From contig DASZJL010000162.1 in NCBI GenBank assembly GCA_035948135.1, forward strand, positions 1 through 45,790: 45,790 nucleotides of DNA, read 5' to 3'. This DNA is from CADDZP01 sp035948135. Its GTDB lineage: Bacteria > Actinomycetota > Acidimicrobiia > Acidimicrobiales > AC-14. This document shows, one piece after another, positions 8,129 through 15,394 of the stretch. A program made the position numbers and the translations under genes. The notes under the pieces were generated by a model that did no database searches, was not told where the DNA came from, and worked only from the letters and a program-made list of their open reading frames with translations. How positions within the stretch are numbered: position 1 is the stretch's first letter; each line of letters starts with the position of its first letter.

Positions 8129-10474
8129 TTATCCCCGCAGCGTTGCCGGAAGCGACGCCTGGACCGCGTCGATACAACGGGCTCGCACCTCGCCGACCTC
8201 CTCATCGGTGAGGGTGTGGTCGAGGGCGTTGAACCGTAGGCGGTAGGCCAGGCTGCGCTTTCCCTCTCCGAGTTGCGGGCCTCGGAACACGTCGAAGAGG
8301 CGAACATCGACCAGCAGCTCGCCGCCGGACTCGCGCAGGCAATCTTCGACCGCCGCTGCCGGCGTCGAGTCGTCCACTACGAAGGCGAGGTCGATGTCGG
8401 ACGCCGGGAACCGGCTGACCGGGTGGAACACCGTCGGGCGTCGCGGGGCGGCGAGGAGCCGCTGGAGGTCGACTGCGAACCAGCCGACCCGTCCCTCGAT
8501 CTCGTAGGCCGACAGCACGTCGGGGTCGACCTCGCCGATCTCGCCGACCTCCTCGCCACTCGCACGGAGGCGGGCGGCGCGCGTGGGGTGCATCCCGGGC
8601 CGCTCGCTCGCCTCAGCCGTAACCCTCTCCAGCCTCAGGGTGCCGCAGAGCACGTCCCAAACGCGCACGGCCTCGGCCGCGTCGGCACCGGCCAGGGCCA
8701 CCGCGATCATCTCGCGCTCGGTCGGCAGCACGTCGCCCGCGGGCGGTGGCGCGAAGACCCGACCGACCTCGAACAGACGCACGTCGGGGTTCTGGTGGCG
8801 GGCGTTGGTGGCTACCGCCCGCAGCATGCCCGGCAGCATCGACGGGCGGAGGAGGGGCTCGGCGTGGTCAAGGGGATTGTGGACATGGACGGCCTCGGTC
8901 GAAAGCCCGGCCTTCTCCAGGTCGACAGGCCCGAGGAACGCCGTCGTCCACGCCTCCGACAATCCGGCCCCCGACAGGATCTCACGCACCCGCCGCCGAT
9001 CGCGCTGGTACGGGGTGAGCCTCCCGACCTCCGGGCTGAGCGGAACGGTGCGGGGGATGTTCGAGTAGCCGTGGTGGCGGGCGACCTCCTCGATCACGTC
9101 GACCTCGAGCTCGCTGTCGGGCCGCCACGACGGGATCGTGACCCGCCAACCGCCGCGGGCCGGTGCGCACTCGAAGCCAATCGGTTCGAGGTAGCGGCGC
9201 ACGTCGTCGCCCGTGAGCGCCGTGCCCAGGATCTCGTTGACCCGGCGCGTACGCACGACGGGACGGGCGGGCTTGGGGAGCTTCCCGCTCACATCGGTCA
9301 GCCCGCCCACGGGGTGGGCGCCGGCCACCTCTTCGATCAGGGCGATGAAGCGGGCCACGGCCCGCTCGATGCCGCCGTAGTCGACGCCCCGTTCGAAGCG
9401 GGCCGAGGCCTCGGTGCGCAGGCCGAGGCGCCGCGCCGTGCGGGCGATGGACATCGGGTCGAAGTACGCGGTCTCCAGGAGGACAGTCGTCGTCGTCTCG
9501 CTGATCTCCGAGCTGGCGCCGCCCATGACGCCACCGATGCCCACCGGCGCGCCCTCGGCGTCACAGATGAGGCAGTCGTCGGGACCCACGGCACGCGGGA
9601 CGTCGTCGAGCGTCGTGACCGTCTCGTTCTGCTTGCCTCGCCGCACCAGCAAGCCGCCGCCCGGGAGGCGACTCAAGTCGTACGGATGGTTGGGCTGGCC
9701 CAGCTCGAGCATCACGTAGTTGGAGACGTCGACCACGTTGTTGATCGGGCGCATGCCGGCGAGGGTCAACCGCCGGGCCAACCATGCGGGCGACGGCCGC
9801 ACCGACACACCCTCGAGCACGAGGCCGGTGAAGCGAGGCGACATGTCCTTGGCCTTGACGGTGATCGACGCGGGGCTGTCGCCCGACGGCAGCTCGGGCA
9901 CGTCCGGCAACGAGAACGGCACGTCGAGCTTGGCGGCCAGGTCGCGTGCCACCCCGATGACCGACATGGCGTCCGGCCGGTTGGGCGTGACGTCGAGCTC
10001 GAAGACCACGTCGGGCTCCATCGCGAGGGCCTTGCGCAGGGGCACACCAGGCTCGGCGTCGACGGCGAGAACCAGGATGCCGCTGTGGTCGTCGGACAGG
10101 CCCAGCTCGGCCGCCGAGCAGAGCATCCCCTCGGACCACTGCCCGCGTACCTGGCGGCGCTCGATCGTCAGACCGTTGGGGAGCGTCGTCCCGGTGCGGG
10201 CGACGGGCACCAGGTCGCCGGGGCCGAAGTTGAAGGCGCCACACACGATTTGCAGTTGCTCGCCACCGGCGTCGACGTCGACCAGCTGCACCTTGTCGGC
10301 GTCGGGGTGCTCACGCGTCTGGAGCACGCGCGCGACGACGACACTCTCATCGACGGCGTCGATCTCGGTGACGCCGTCGACCACCAGGCCGAGCTCGTTG
10401 AAGGCGTCGACGAGCGCGGCGGTCTCTGCCTCGATGGGCGCGAAGTCCTTGAGCCACGAGAGGGGGACGCGCAT
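8129..10474 (-). CDS. pheT: phenylalanyl-tRNA synthetase beta subunit
   Basis: The beta chain of the alpha2-beta2 synthetase that charges tRNA-Phe. At 781 residues it has the full bacterial domain set: an N-terminal MRVPLSWLKDF start, an EMAP/OB tRNA-binding region (about 40-155), B3/4 editing region, B5 region, catalytic-like core and a C-terminal FDX-ACB anticodon-binding domain (about 690-781, with HPVSRFPASDIDLAFVVDD). It follows pheS after 9 bases. Confidence 0.97.
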   Translation of the reverse strand: MRVPLSWLKDFAPIEAETAALVDAFNELGLVVDGVTEIDAVDESVVVARVLQTREHPDADKVQLVDVDAGGEQLQIVCGAFNFGPGDLVPVARTGTTLPNGLTIERRQVRGQWSEGMLCSAAELGLSDDHSGILVLAVDAEPGVPLRKALAMEPDVVFELDVTPNRPDAMSVIGVARDLAAKLDVPFSLPDVPELPSGDSPASITVKAKDMSPRFTGLVLEGVSVRPSPAWLARRLTLAGMRPINNVVDVSNYVMLELGQPNHPYDLSRLPGGGLLVRRGKQNETVTTLDDVPRAVGPDDCLICDAEGAPVGIGGVMGGASSEISETTTTVLLETAYFDPMSIARTARRLGLRTEASARFERGVDYGGIERAVARFIALIEEVAGAHPVGGLTDVSGKLPKPARPVVRTRRVNEILGTALTGDDVRRYLEPIGFECAPARGGWRVTIPSWRPDSELEVDVIEEVARHHGYSNIPRTVPLSPEVGRLTPYQRDRRRVREILSGAGLSEAWTTAFLGPVDLEKAGLSTEAVHVHNPLDHAEPLLRPSMLPGMLRAVATNARHQNPDVRLFEVGRVFAPPPAGDVLPTEREMIAVALAGADAAEAVRVWDVLCGTLRLERVTAEASERPGMHPTRAARLRASGEEVGEIGEVDPDVLSAYEIEGRVGWFAVDLQRLLAAPRRPTVFHPVSRFPASDIDLAFVVDDSTPAAAVEDCLRESGGELLVDVRLFDVFRGPQLGEGKRSLAYRLRFNALDHTLTDEEVGEVRARCIDAVQASLPATLRG

Positions 10475-10483
10475 GCGTTGAGC

Positions 10484-11515
10484 CTAAAACTGCTCGATGA
10501 AACGGATGTCGTTGACCAGGAAGTCGCGCATGTCGTCGACCTGGTGGCGTATCTGGGCCAGGCGGTCGATGCCGAAACCGAACGCGAACCCGGTCCACTC
10601 CTCGGGATCGATGCCCCCCGAGCGCAGCACGTTGGGGTGGACCATCCCGCAGCCGCCCAACTCGATCCACCCCGTTTGCGAGCACACGCGACAGCCGGCG
10701 CCCTCGCAGAAGATGCAGGTGACCTCGAACTCGGCCGACGGCTCCGTGAAGGGGAAGTACGACGGACGCAGGCGGGAGTGGATGCCGGGTCCGAAGTAGC
10801 CATTGGTGAACGTCTCGATGGTGCCGGCGAGGTCGCCGAAGGTGATGCCCTTGTCGACGACCAGGCCTTCGATCTGGTTGAACACGGCGAGGTGGCGGGG
10901 ATCCGGGGTCTCGTACCGGTAGCAACGCCCGGGCATCACCGCGTAGATCGGCGGAGCCTGGGACTGCATGACCCGGATCTGCACCGGCGACGTGTGGGTG
11001 CGCAACAACACGCTCTCGGGTTCGCCCAGGTCGAGGTAGATCGTGTCCCACATGCTGCGCGCCGGGTGGGCGGGGGGCATGTTCAGCGCCTCGAAGTTGT
11101 GCCAGTCGTCCTCGGCCTCGGGGCCCTCGGCCACCTGATACCCCATACCGATGAACAGGTCCTCCAGCTCGTCGCGCGTCTGCGTCACGAGATGCAGATG
11201 TCCTCGACCGCGGCCGGGGATCACCTCGGTGAGGTCGAGACGCTCGGCCTCCAGGCGCCGCCGCCGGTCGTCCTTGGCCAGTGCCAGCCGACATTCTTCG
11301 ATGGCGGCCTGAAGCGCCGACCGCGCCTCGTTGGCCCGCCGGCCCGCCTCCTTGCGCTCCTCGACCGGGAGCGAGCCCAGTCGCTGGTTGAAGGTCGCTA
11401 ACGGTGAACGCTTGCCCAGCAGCTCCTGCTCGGCGGCGCGCAATTCCTCGAGGTTGGTGGCGGCCCGCACGCGCGCGACGCCCTCGGATGTGACCTGCTC
11501 GAGCTCGTCCCTCAT
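10484..11515 (-). CDS. pheS: phenylalanyl-tRNA synthetase alpha subunit
   Basis: The catalytic alpha chain of PheRS, a class II synthetase. The N-terminal coiled-coil region (EELRAAEQELLGKRSPL) is followed by motif 2-like residues (RTHTSPVQIRVM), a Cys-rich insertion CIFCEGAGCRVCSQTGW with two CxxC pairs suggesting a zinc knuckle, and motif 3 (GFAFGFGIDRLAQ). I choose ATG at 11515 (343 residues), which overlaps the upstream kinase stop as ATGA. The longer frame to 11785 is only the kinase gene read in another frame. Confidence 0.96.
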   Translation of the reverse strand: MRDELEQVTSEGVARVRAATNLEELRAAEQELLGKRSPLATFNQRLGSLPVEERKEAGRRANEARSALQAAIEECRLALAKDDRRRRLEAERLDLTEVIPGRGRGHLHLVTQTRDELEDLFIGMGYQVAEGPEAEDDWHNFEALNMPPAHPARSMWDTIYLDLGEPESVLLRTHTSPVQIRVMQSQAPPIYAVMPGRCYRYETPDPRHLAVFNQIEGLVVDKGITFGDLAGTIETFTNGYFGPGIHSRLRPSYFPFTEPSAEFEVTCIFCEGAGCRVCSQTGWIELGGCGMVHPNVLRSGGIDPEEWTGFAFGFGIDRLAQIRHQVDDMRDFLVNDIRFIEQF

Positions 11516-12585
11516 TGGCCCCCGACGAGCTCCTCGAACGACTTGGACGGGAGGGTGAAGCGGAAGGTCGATCCTTCTCCGGGCGCCGACGTGGCCGTGA
11601 GCTTGCCGCCGTGCGCCTCGACGAGGCCCCGGCTGATCCAGAGGCCGAGGCCCGAGCCAGTGGGCCGCGTCTCGGCTCGGCGGAAGAACTTGGTGAAAAT
11701 GCGAGGCAGGTCCGAGCTCGGGATGCCCTCGCCCTTGTCGATCACCGACACGGCAACCATGTCGGCCTCGTCGGGCGACGCACACACGTCACCACTGATG
11801 CGGATGCCTTTGGGGTCGGCGTACTTGGCGGCGTTCTCGACCAGATTGGTGAGGACTTGCTCGACCTTGTCGGGATCGGCGTAGATGTCGGGGAAGTCGG
11901 GAGGGAATGACGTCTCGACCTCGAGTTCGGAGTACTCGAGGCGAACGTGGGTCACGACGTCGTTGGCGACCTCGGCCAGTGCGATCATCTGGCGCCGGAG
12001 CACGAGACGGCCCGTCTCCAGACGGCTGATGTCGAGGAGCTCGGTGACTAGACGAGTGACGCGGTCGGCGTCGTGGTGCACCTGCTCGAGCATCATTCGC
12101 TTCTGTCCCTCTTGCAGCCGCTCCCAGCGGTTCAACAGCAGGCTGGTGTAGCCCTTCACCGACGTCAACGGGGAGCGCAGCTCATGGCTCACCGTGGACA
12201 CAACCTCGATGCCCGTCGCTGCCAGGTGTGCCCGGCGTCCGAAGTCGCGGAGCGTCAGCACCGCGCCCGTCAGCCGGCCATCGGCGTCGCGTTGGTAACG
12301 GCCCGTCACGGTGGCCCGCAGGTGCCCGTCGTTGGCCCGGCGAATACGCACCTCCTGCTCGGGGATTCGCCCGACCGTGCGCAGGCGCGTGGAGCGGTGC
12401 CATCCGTCTTCGAGGAGGGGCTTGCCGTCCCGGCCCCGCGGATCGAGCAGGTCTTCGAGACTTTGGCCGTGGAGTTCCTCGCGCGAATAGCCGGTGAGCT
12501 CGGTGGCCGCCACATTGGAGTCGACGACTCGGCGATCGGCGTCGACGCACAGCACAGCGTCGGGGAGCTGGTCGACGTCGATCAT
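11512..12585 (-). CDS. cytoplasmic PAS-domain sensor histidine kinase, orphan
   Basis: A two-component sensor kinase of 357 residues. An N-terminal PAS domain (about 1-115, PDAVLCVDADRRVVDSN, ATELTGYSREEL) is followed by a HisKA domain with the phosphorylatable His at about 134 (STVSHELRSPLTSVKGY). A complete HATPase domain follows: N box NLVENAAKY (about 247-255), G1 DKGEGI (about 283-288), F box and G2 GSGLGLW (about 310-316). No membrane segment or signal peptide is visible, so the signal is probably cytoplasmic. No response regulator is adjacent. It lies 3 bases after an RNA methyltransferase gene and overlaps pheS by 4, so it should be co-expressed with translation genes. Its signal and partner are unknown. 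Confidence 0.9.
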   Translation of the reverse strand: MIDVDQLPDAVLCVDADRRVVDSNVAATELTGYSREELHGQSLEDLLDPRGRDGKPLLEDGWHRSTRLRTVGRIPEQEVRIRRANDGHLRATVTGRYQRDADGRLTGAVLTLRDFGRRAHLAATGIEVVSTVSHELRSPLTSVKGYTSLLLNRWERLQEGQKRMMLEQVHHDADRVTRLVTELLDISRLETGRLVLRRQMIALAEVANDVVTHVRLEYSELEVETSFPPDFPDIYADPDKVEQVLTNLVENAAKYADPKGIRISGDVCASPDEADMVAVSVIDKGEGIPSSDLPRIFTKFFRRAETRPTGSGLGLWISRGLVEAHGGKLTATSAPGEGSTFRFTLPSKSFEELVGGQ

Positions 12586-12588
12586 CGG

Positions 12589-13380
12589 TTACCGCCGCCG
12601 CTGGCCACGACGCTGCCTCGCCTGTTCGAAGCAGAGCACGGCAGCCGCCATGCCGACGTTGAGGGACTCGGTGCGGCCCGCGATGGGAATGGTGACGCTG
12701 CCATCGACCGCGGCAGCCACGTCGTCCCCGAGGCCGTGGGCCTCGTTGCCGAGCACGATCGCCGTGGGCGCGGTGAGATCGACGCTGTCGTACGGCTCGC
12801 CTCGATGGGCGTCAGTGGCCCAGCGATGCACACCCCAGCGCCCGATCCGATCCAGCACTTCCAGCGGCTCCCCTCCGGCCACGACCGGCACGTGGAACAG
12901 CGACCCCGCCGAAGCCCGCACCGTCTTCGGGCTGTACGCGTCAACACAACCTTCGCAGCAGATTACCGCTCCTGCTCCTGAAGCTTCGGCTATTCGTAGA
13001 ACGGCGCCGAGATTGCCGGGATCGCGGACATCGACGCACACCACGACGAAGGCGGTGCCCTGTACGGCATCCAGCTCCACATCGACGCATCCGACGATGG
13101 CAGCAAGGGGCTGAGGCGTCACGGTGTCGGCCGTACGTTCCAGCACGCCGGGCGCCAGATCGTGACGACGCGCGCCGCGGTCCACGGCTAGGGCGATGAC
13201 GCTCTCGTCCGCCCCCGGTGCGACGAAAATGTCCTGGAGGTCCGCGCCGCCGGCGATGGCCTCCTGAACGAGCTTCGGGCCCTCGACGACGAAGGCCTGC
13301 TCCTCCCGGCGCGCCGACTTACGCTCGAGCAGGCGCCGCAGTCGCTTGACCGGCGCGCTGTGCGGACCGAGCTTGGTCAG
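12589..13380 (-). CDS. TrmH/SpoU-family RNA 2'-O-methyltransferase, apparent CTG start
   Basis: A SAM-dependent 2'-O-ribose methyltransferase of rRNA or tRNA with the trefoil-knot SPOUT fold. All three motifs are seen: DPGNLGAVLRIAEASG (about 120-135), IVLGNEAHGLG (about 208-218) and SLNVGMAAAV (about 239-248). The first ATG/GTG/TTG in frame is at 13185, which would delete the substrate-binding domain. The frame remains open upstream and encodes a typical family N-terminus (LGPHSAPVKRLRRLLERK, then QAFVVEGPKLVQEA). It begins at a CTG (13380-13378) overlapping the rplT stop as CTGA, giving 263 residues. The target nucleotide is unknown. Confidence 0.88.
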   Translation of the reverse strand: MTKLGPHSAPVKRLRRLLERKSARREEQAFVVEGPKLVQEAIAGGADLQDIFVAPGADESVIALAVDRGARRHDLAPGVLERTADTVTPQPLAAIVGCVDVELDAVQGTAFVVVCVDVRDPGNLGAVLRIAEASGAGAVICCEGCVDAYSPKTVRASAGSLFHVPVVAGGEPLEVLDRIGRWGVHRWATDAHRGEPYDSVDLTAPTAIVLGNEAHGLGDDVAAAVDGSVTIPIAGRTESLNVGMAAAVLCFEQARQRRGQRRR

Positions 13381-13739
13381 GACGCCTGCTGCGCCCCTTC
13401 GGCCACCTTGACGAGCGCGGCGAAGGCGGCGTCGTCATGCACCGCCAGGTCGGCGAGGATCTTGCGGTCGACGTCGACCCCCGCCTGGCGCAGCCCGTTG
13501 ATGAAGCGGCTGTAGCTCATGCCGTGCTGGCGCGTGGCGGCGTTGATGCGCTGGATCCAGAGCTGGCGGAAGTCGCCCTTGCGCGCCCGACGGTCGCGGT
13601 AGGCGTATTGCAGCGAGTGCATGACCTGCTCGTTCGCCGACTTGAACGAGCGGCTCTTGTTTCCGTAGTAGCCACGCGCCTGCTCGAGGACGGCGCGGCG
13701 GTGCTTGCGACCGTGGACGGCGCGCTTGACCCTTGCCAT
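13377..13739 (-). CDS. rplT: 50S ribosomal protein L20
   Basis: Large-subunit assembly protein that binds 23S rRNA; in several bacteria it also autoregulates its operon. The 120 residues have the conserved start MARVKRAVHGRKHRR, a basic helix (ARGYYGNKSRSFKSANEQV) and RQLWIQRINAA. ATG at 13739 is preceded by a consensus AAGGAGGT. It is the third gene of infC-rpmI-rplT. Confidence 0.98.
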   Translation of the reverse strand: MARVKRAVHGRKHRRAVLEQARGYYGNKSRSFKSANEQVMHSLQYAYRDRRARKGDFRQLWIQRINAATRQHGMSYSRFINGLRQAGVDVDRKILADLAVHDDAAFAALVKVAEGAQQAS

Positions 13740-13764
13740 CGTTGACCTCCTTGCCCTGCGGCGG

Positions 13765-13959
13765 CTAGATGCCGAGCAGCCGTCGGACCTGGTCGCGGTC
13801 GCCGCCGGTGACCTCGGCCTCACGGGCCAGACGGCGGGTGCGCTTCGACGGCTTCTTCTCGAGAATGTGGTTGCGGAACGCCTTGCGGCGCATGATCTTG
13901 CCGGAGCCCGTGACCTTGAAGCGCTTGGCCGCGCCCCGGTGTGTCTTCATCTTCGGCAT
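13765..13959 (-). CDS. rpmI: 50S ribosomal protein L35
   Basis: A small basic ribosomal protein of 64 residues beginning MPKMKTHRGAAKRFKVTGSG, with the family's RKAFRNHILEKKPSKRTRRL segment. ATG at 13959 has AGGAG upstream, overlapping the infC end. The longer frame to 14055 is out-of-frame infC. Confidence 0.98.
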   Translation of the reverse strand: MPKMKTHRGAAKRFKVTGSGKIMRRKAFRNHILEKKPSKRTRRLAREAEVTGGDRDQVRRLLGI

Positions 13960-13960
13960 G

Positions 13961-14587
13961 TCAGCTCTCCTGTGCCTGCTGTTCCTGCGGCTGCTGGTTC
14001 TGTTGCGGTGAATCGCCGCCCGTCGGCGAGGCGGTGGTCTTGGCCGGCGCTCCACCTGACCCCCGCCGCTTGTCGGGCGCCAGCACCATGACCATGTTGC
14101 GGCCGTCGAGCTTGGGCGCCGCCTCGACCTTGGCGCCAGGCGTCAGCTGCTCGGCGATCTGGTCGAGGATCCGCTTGCCAAGTTCGGGGTGGGCCATCTC
14201 CCGGCCCCGGAACATGATCGTGATCTTCACCTTGTGGCCTTGGTCGAGGAAGTGGGCGACCTTGCGAGTCTTGGTATCGAAGTCGCCGCCGCCGATCTTG
14301 GGGCGGTACTTCATCTCCTTGATCTGCACGTTGGTGGCCTTCCGGCGCGACTCCTTGTCGCGCTGGGCCGCCTCGTACTTCCACTTGCCGTAGTCAAGGA
14401 TCTTGCACACCGGCGGGTTGGCCATGGGCGCAACCTCGACCAGGTCGAGGTCGGCCTCACGGGCGATGTGGAGTGCTTCGGGCAGGGGTTTGATGCCGAG
14501 TTGGCGCCCGTCAGGATCGACCAGACGCACCTCGCGCGCCCTGATGCGATCGTTGATCCGAAGCTCGTTGTCGACCGGTGTGGCTAT
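13961..14587 (-). CDS. infC: translation initiation factor IF-3, apparent ATA start
   Basis: IF-3 checks start-codon and initiator-tRNA pairing on the 30S subunit. The N-domain (ELRINDRIRAREVRLVDPDG, then DLDLVEVAPMANPPVCKI) and C-domain (KIGGGDFDTKTRKV, TIMFRGREM) are complete. A Gln/Pro-rich tail ends the protein. The only standard start in frame is TTG at 14602, with no ribosome-binding site. In contrast GGAGGG (14600-14595) lies 7 bases before an in-frame ATA at 14587, giving 208 residues starting ATPVDNELRIND. IF-3 genes are known for rare start codons that permit autoregulation, so ATA is preferred but unproven. Confidence 0.93.
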   Translation of the reverse strand: MATPVDNELRINDRIRAREVRLVDPDGRQLGIKPLPEALHIAREADLDLVEVAPMANPPVCKILDYGKWKYEAAQRDKESRRKATNVQIKEMKYRPKIGGGDFDTKTRKVAHFLDQGHKVKITIMFRGREMAHPELGKRILDQIAEQLTPGAKVEAAPKLDGRNMVMVLAPDKRRGSGGAPAKTTASPTGGDSPQQNQQPQEQQAQES

Positions 14588-14612
14588 GCGGCATCCCTCC
14601 AAACGCGAAACA

Positions 14613-14639
14613 GGCGGACGTTGGAAAGCAACGTCCGCC
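14613..14639 (-). promoter_or_regulatory. stem-loop in the infC leader
   Basis: A perfect 10-bp inverted repeat (GGCGGACGTT with AACGTCCGCC) around a 7-base loop. It ends 12 bases upstream of the GGAGGG before infC. A T-rich but broken stretch (TGTTTCGCGTTT) follows on the minus strand. It may be an attenuator or a translational control structure for infC-rpmI-rplT; the stem is certain, the role is inferred. Confidence 0.55.
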
Positions 14640-14682
14640 CCAATTCAACTGCTGTGACGGTCATTCGACCCGGACGCATGCG

Positions 14683-14702
14683 CTGCATCATGCAAATTGC
14701 AG
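14683..14702. promoter_or_regulatory. nested palindromes between infC and the DUF1844-like gene
   Basis: Three overlapping palindromes share 20 bases: CTGCA with TGCAG at the ends (683-687 and 698-702 of 14 kb), TGCATCATGCA (14684-14694) and TGCAAATTGCA (14691-14701). They sit in the 179-base region from which infC and the divergent plus-strand gene must be transcribed. This suggests a protein-binding site or overlapping promoters. No confident infC -35/-10 pair was found. Confidence 0.35.
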
Positions 14703-14752
14703 TATGGCCGGGTGGGGGCCGGAGCCCCACTTTCCACTCTTTTGTTTGCACC

Positions 14753-14758
14753 TAGGGT
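14753..14758 (+). promoter_or_regulatory. candidate -10 box of the DUF1844-like gene
   Basis: TAGGGT fits the actinobacterial TANNNT -10 pattern. It is followed by 8 bases and then the GTG start at 14767, implying a near-leaderless transcript. No convincing -35 element at normal spacing. Confidence 0.35.
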
Positions 14759-14766
14759 AGCAGTCC

Positions 14767-15177
14767 GTGGGCACGATCTGGACTCCGTCAGGCGAGCAGC
14801 CCGTCGGCGACGAAGGCCCCGGCGGCGCGGCGGGCGCGCCGGCCGGCGGCGGCGACGAGCAGGTTCCCGAGGAGCTGGAGGCGGAGCTGGCCGAGGTCCA
14901 GCGCCAGCTGCTGGAGACGCCGGCGTCGGTGATCATCGCCAACCATGCGATCGGGCTGTTCCAGCTGGCGGCGTTGCACCTCAACCAGCAGCCGCCGAAC
15001 TTCGTCGACGCCCAACTCGCCATCGACGCCCTCGGGTCGTTGGTCGAAGGTCTCGGCGAGCGGCTCGGACCCGACGAGGAGGCGCTGCGCGACGCCCTGG
15101 CCCAGATCCGGCTGGCGTTCGTGCAGATCAAGTCGGCCGGGCCCGGAGGGCCTCAGGCCGGCGGCGACGAGGGGTAG
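14767..15177 (+). CDS. DUF1844-like protein, the only plus-strand gene
   Basis: A 136-residue acidic protein. An N-terminal Gly/Ala/Pro-rich low-complexity stretch (about 1-30) is followed by a helical domain resembling DUF1844: SVIIANHAIGLFQLAALHL, FVDAQLAIDALGSLVEGLGE, then EEALRDALAQIRLAFVQI. Its biochemical function is unknown. From memory, genes of this family often lie next to infC in actinobacteria, which matches this divergent arrangement. Start GTG 14767; AGGG lies about 10 bases upstream. It converges on the cold-shock-like gene with a 13-base gap. Confidence 0.75.
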   Translation: MGTIWTPSGEQPVGDEGPGGAAGAPAGGGDEQVPEELEAELAEVQRQLLETPASVIIANHAIGLFQLAALHLNQQPPNFVDAQLAIDALGSLVEGLGERLGPDEEALRDALAQIRLAFVQIKSAGPGGPQAGGDEG

Positions 15178-15190
15178 TTCCGAAGGTCTC

Positions 15191-15394
15191 TCAGCACGGT
15201 CGAATGGCGGCGGCCTCCCAGCGGCCGTTGTGTCCGGGGACGACCTCGAACTCCACCGCCACGCCGACGGGGATGGTTCGGGTGCCGTCGGCGATCTGGG
15301 TGCAGTGGAAGAACAGGTCGCGTCCCTCGCTGCTGCGCACCGTGCCGTAGCCCTTGGCCTCGTCGAACTCGGCGACGGTGCCGGTGCTGCTCAA
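15191..15394 (-). CDS. cold-shock-domain protein
   Basis: A 67-residue single OB-fold protein of the CSD family, expected to bind single-stranded RNA or DNA. GTVAEFDEAKGYGTV aligns with the canonical start of the domain. The RNP1-like motif reads KGYGTVRS rather than KGFGFI, and the RNP2-like motif reads LFFHCTQI rather than VFVHxS. Both motifs therefore diverge, although aromatic residues remain. It starts at TTG 15394, overlapping the hisG stop as TTGA, so it is probably co-translated with hisG. Confidence 0.8.
   Translation of the reverse strand: MSSTGTVAEFDEAKGYGTVRSSEGRDLFFHCTQIADGTRTIPVGVAVEFEVVPGHNGRWEAAAIRPC

Noticed and set aside
7729..8307. 192-codon form of the cupin protein
   Set aside because: The first 61 codons overlap the pheT C-terminus in another frame and are arginine/serine-rich; the cupin starts at GTG 8124.
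8273..11401. 1042-codon plus-strand open frame
   Set aside because: It is antisense to pheT and pheS, which have strong motifs. GC-rich codon bias leaves the opposite strand open, and the translation is His/Gly/Val/Asp-rich with no domain.
14712..14730. GTGGGG/CCCCAC hairpin followed by a T-rich stretch on the plus strand
   Set aside because: It resembles a terminator on the plus strand, but no plus-strand transcript arrives from upstream. Possibly part of a divergent promoter region; no function claimed.
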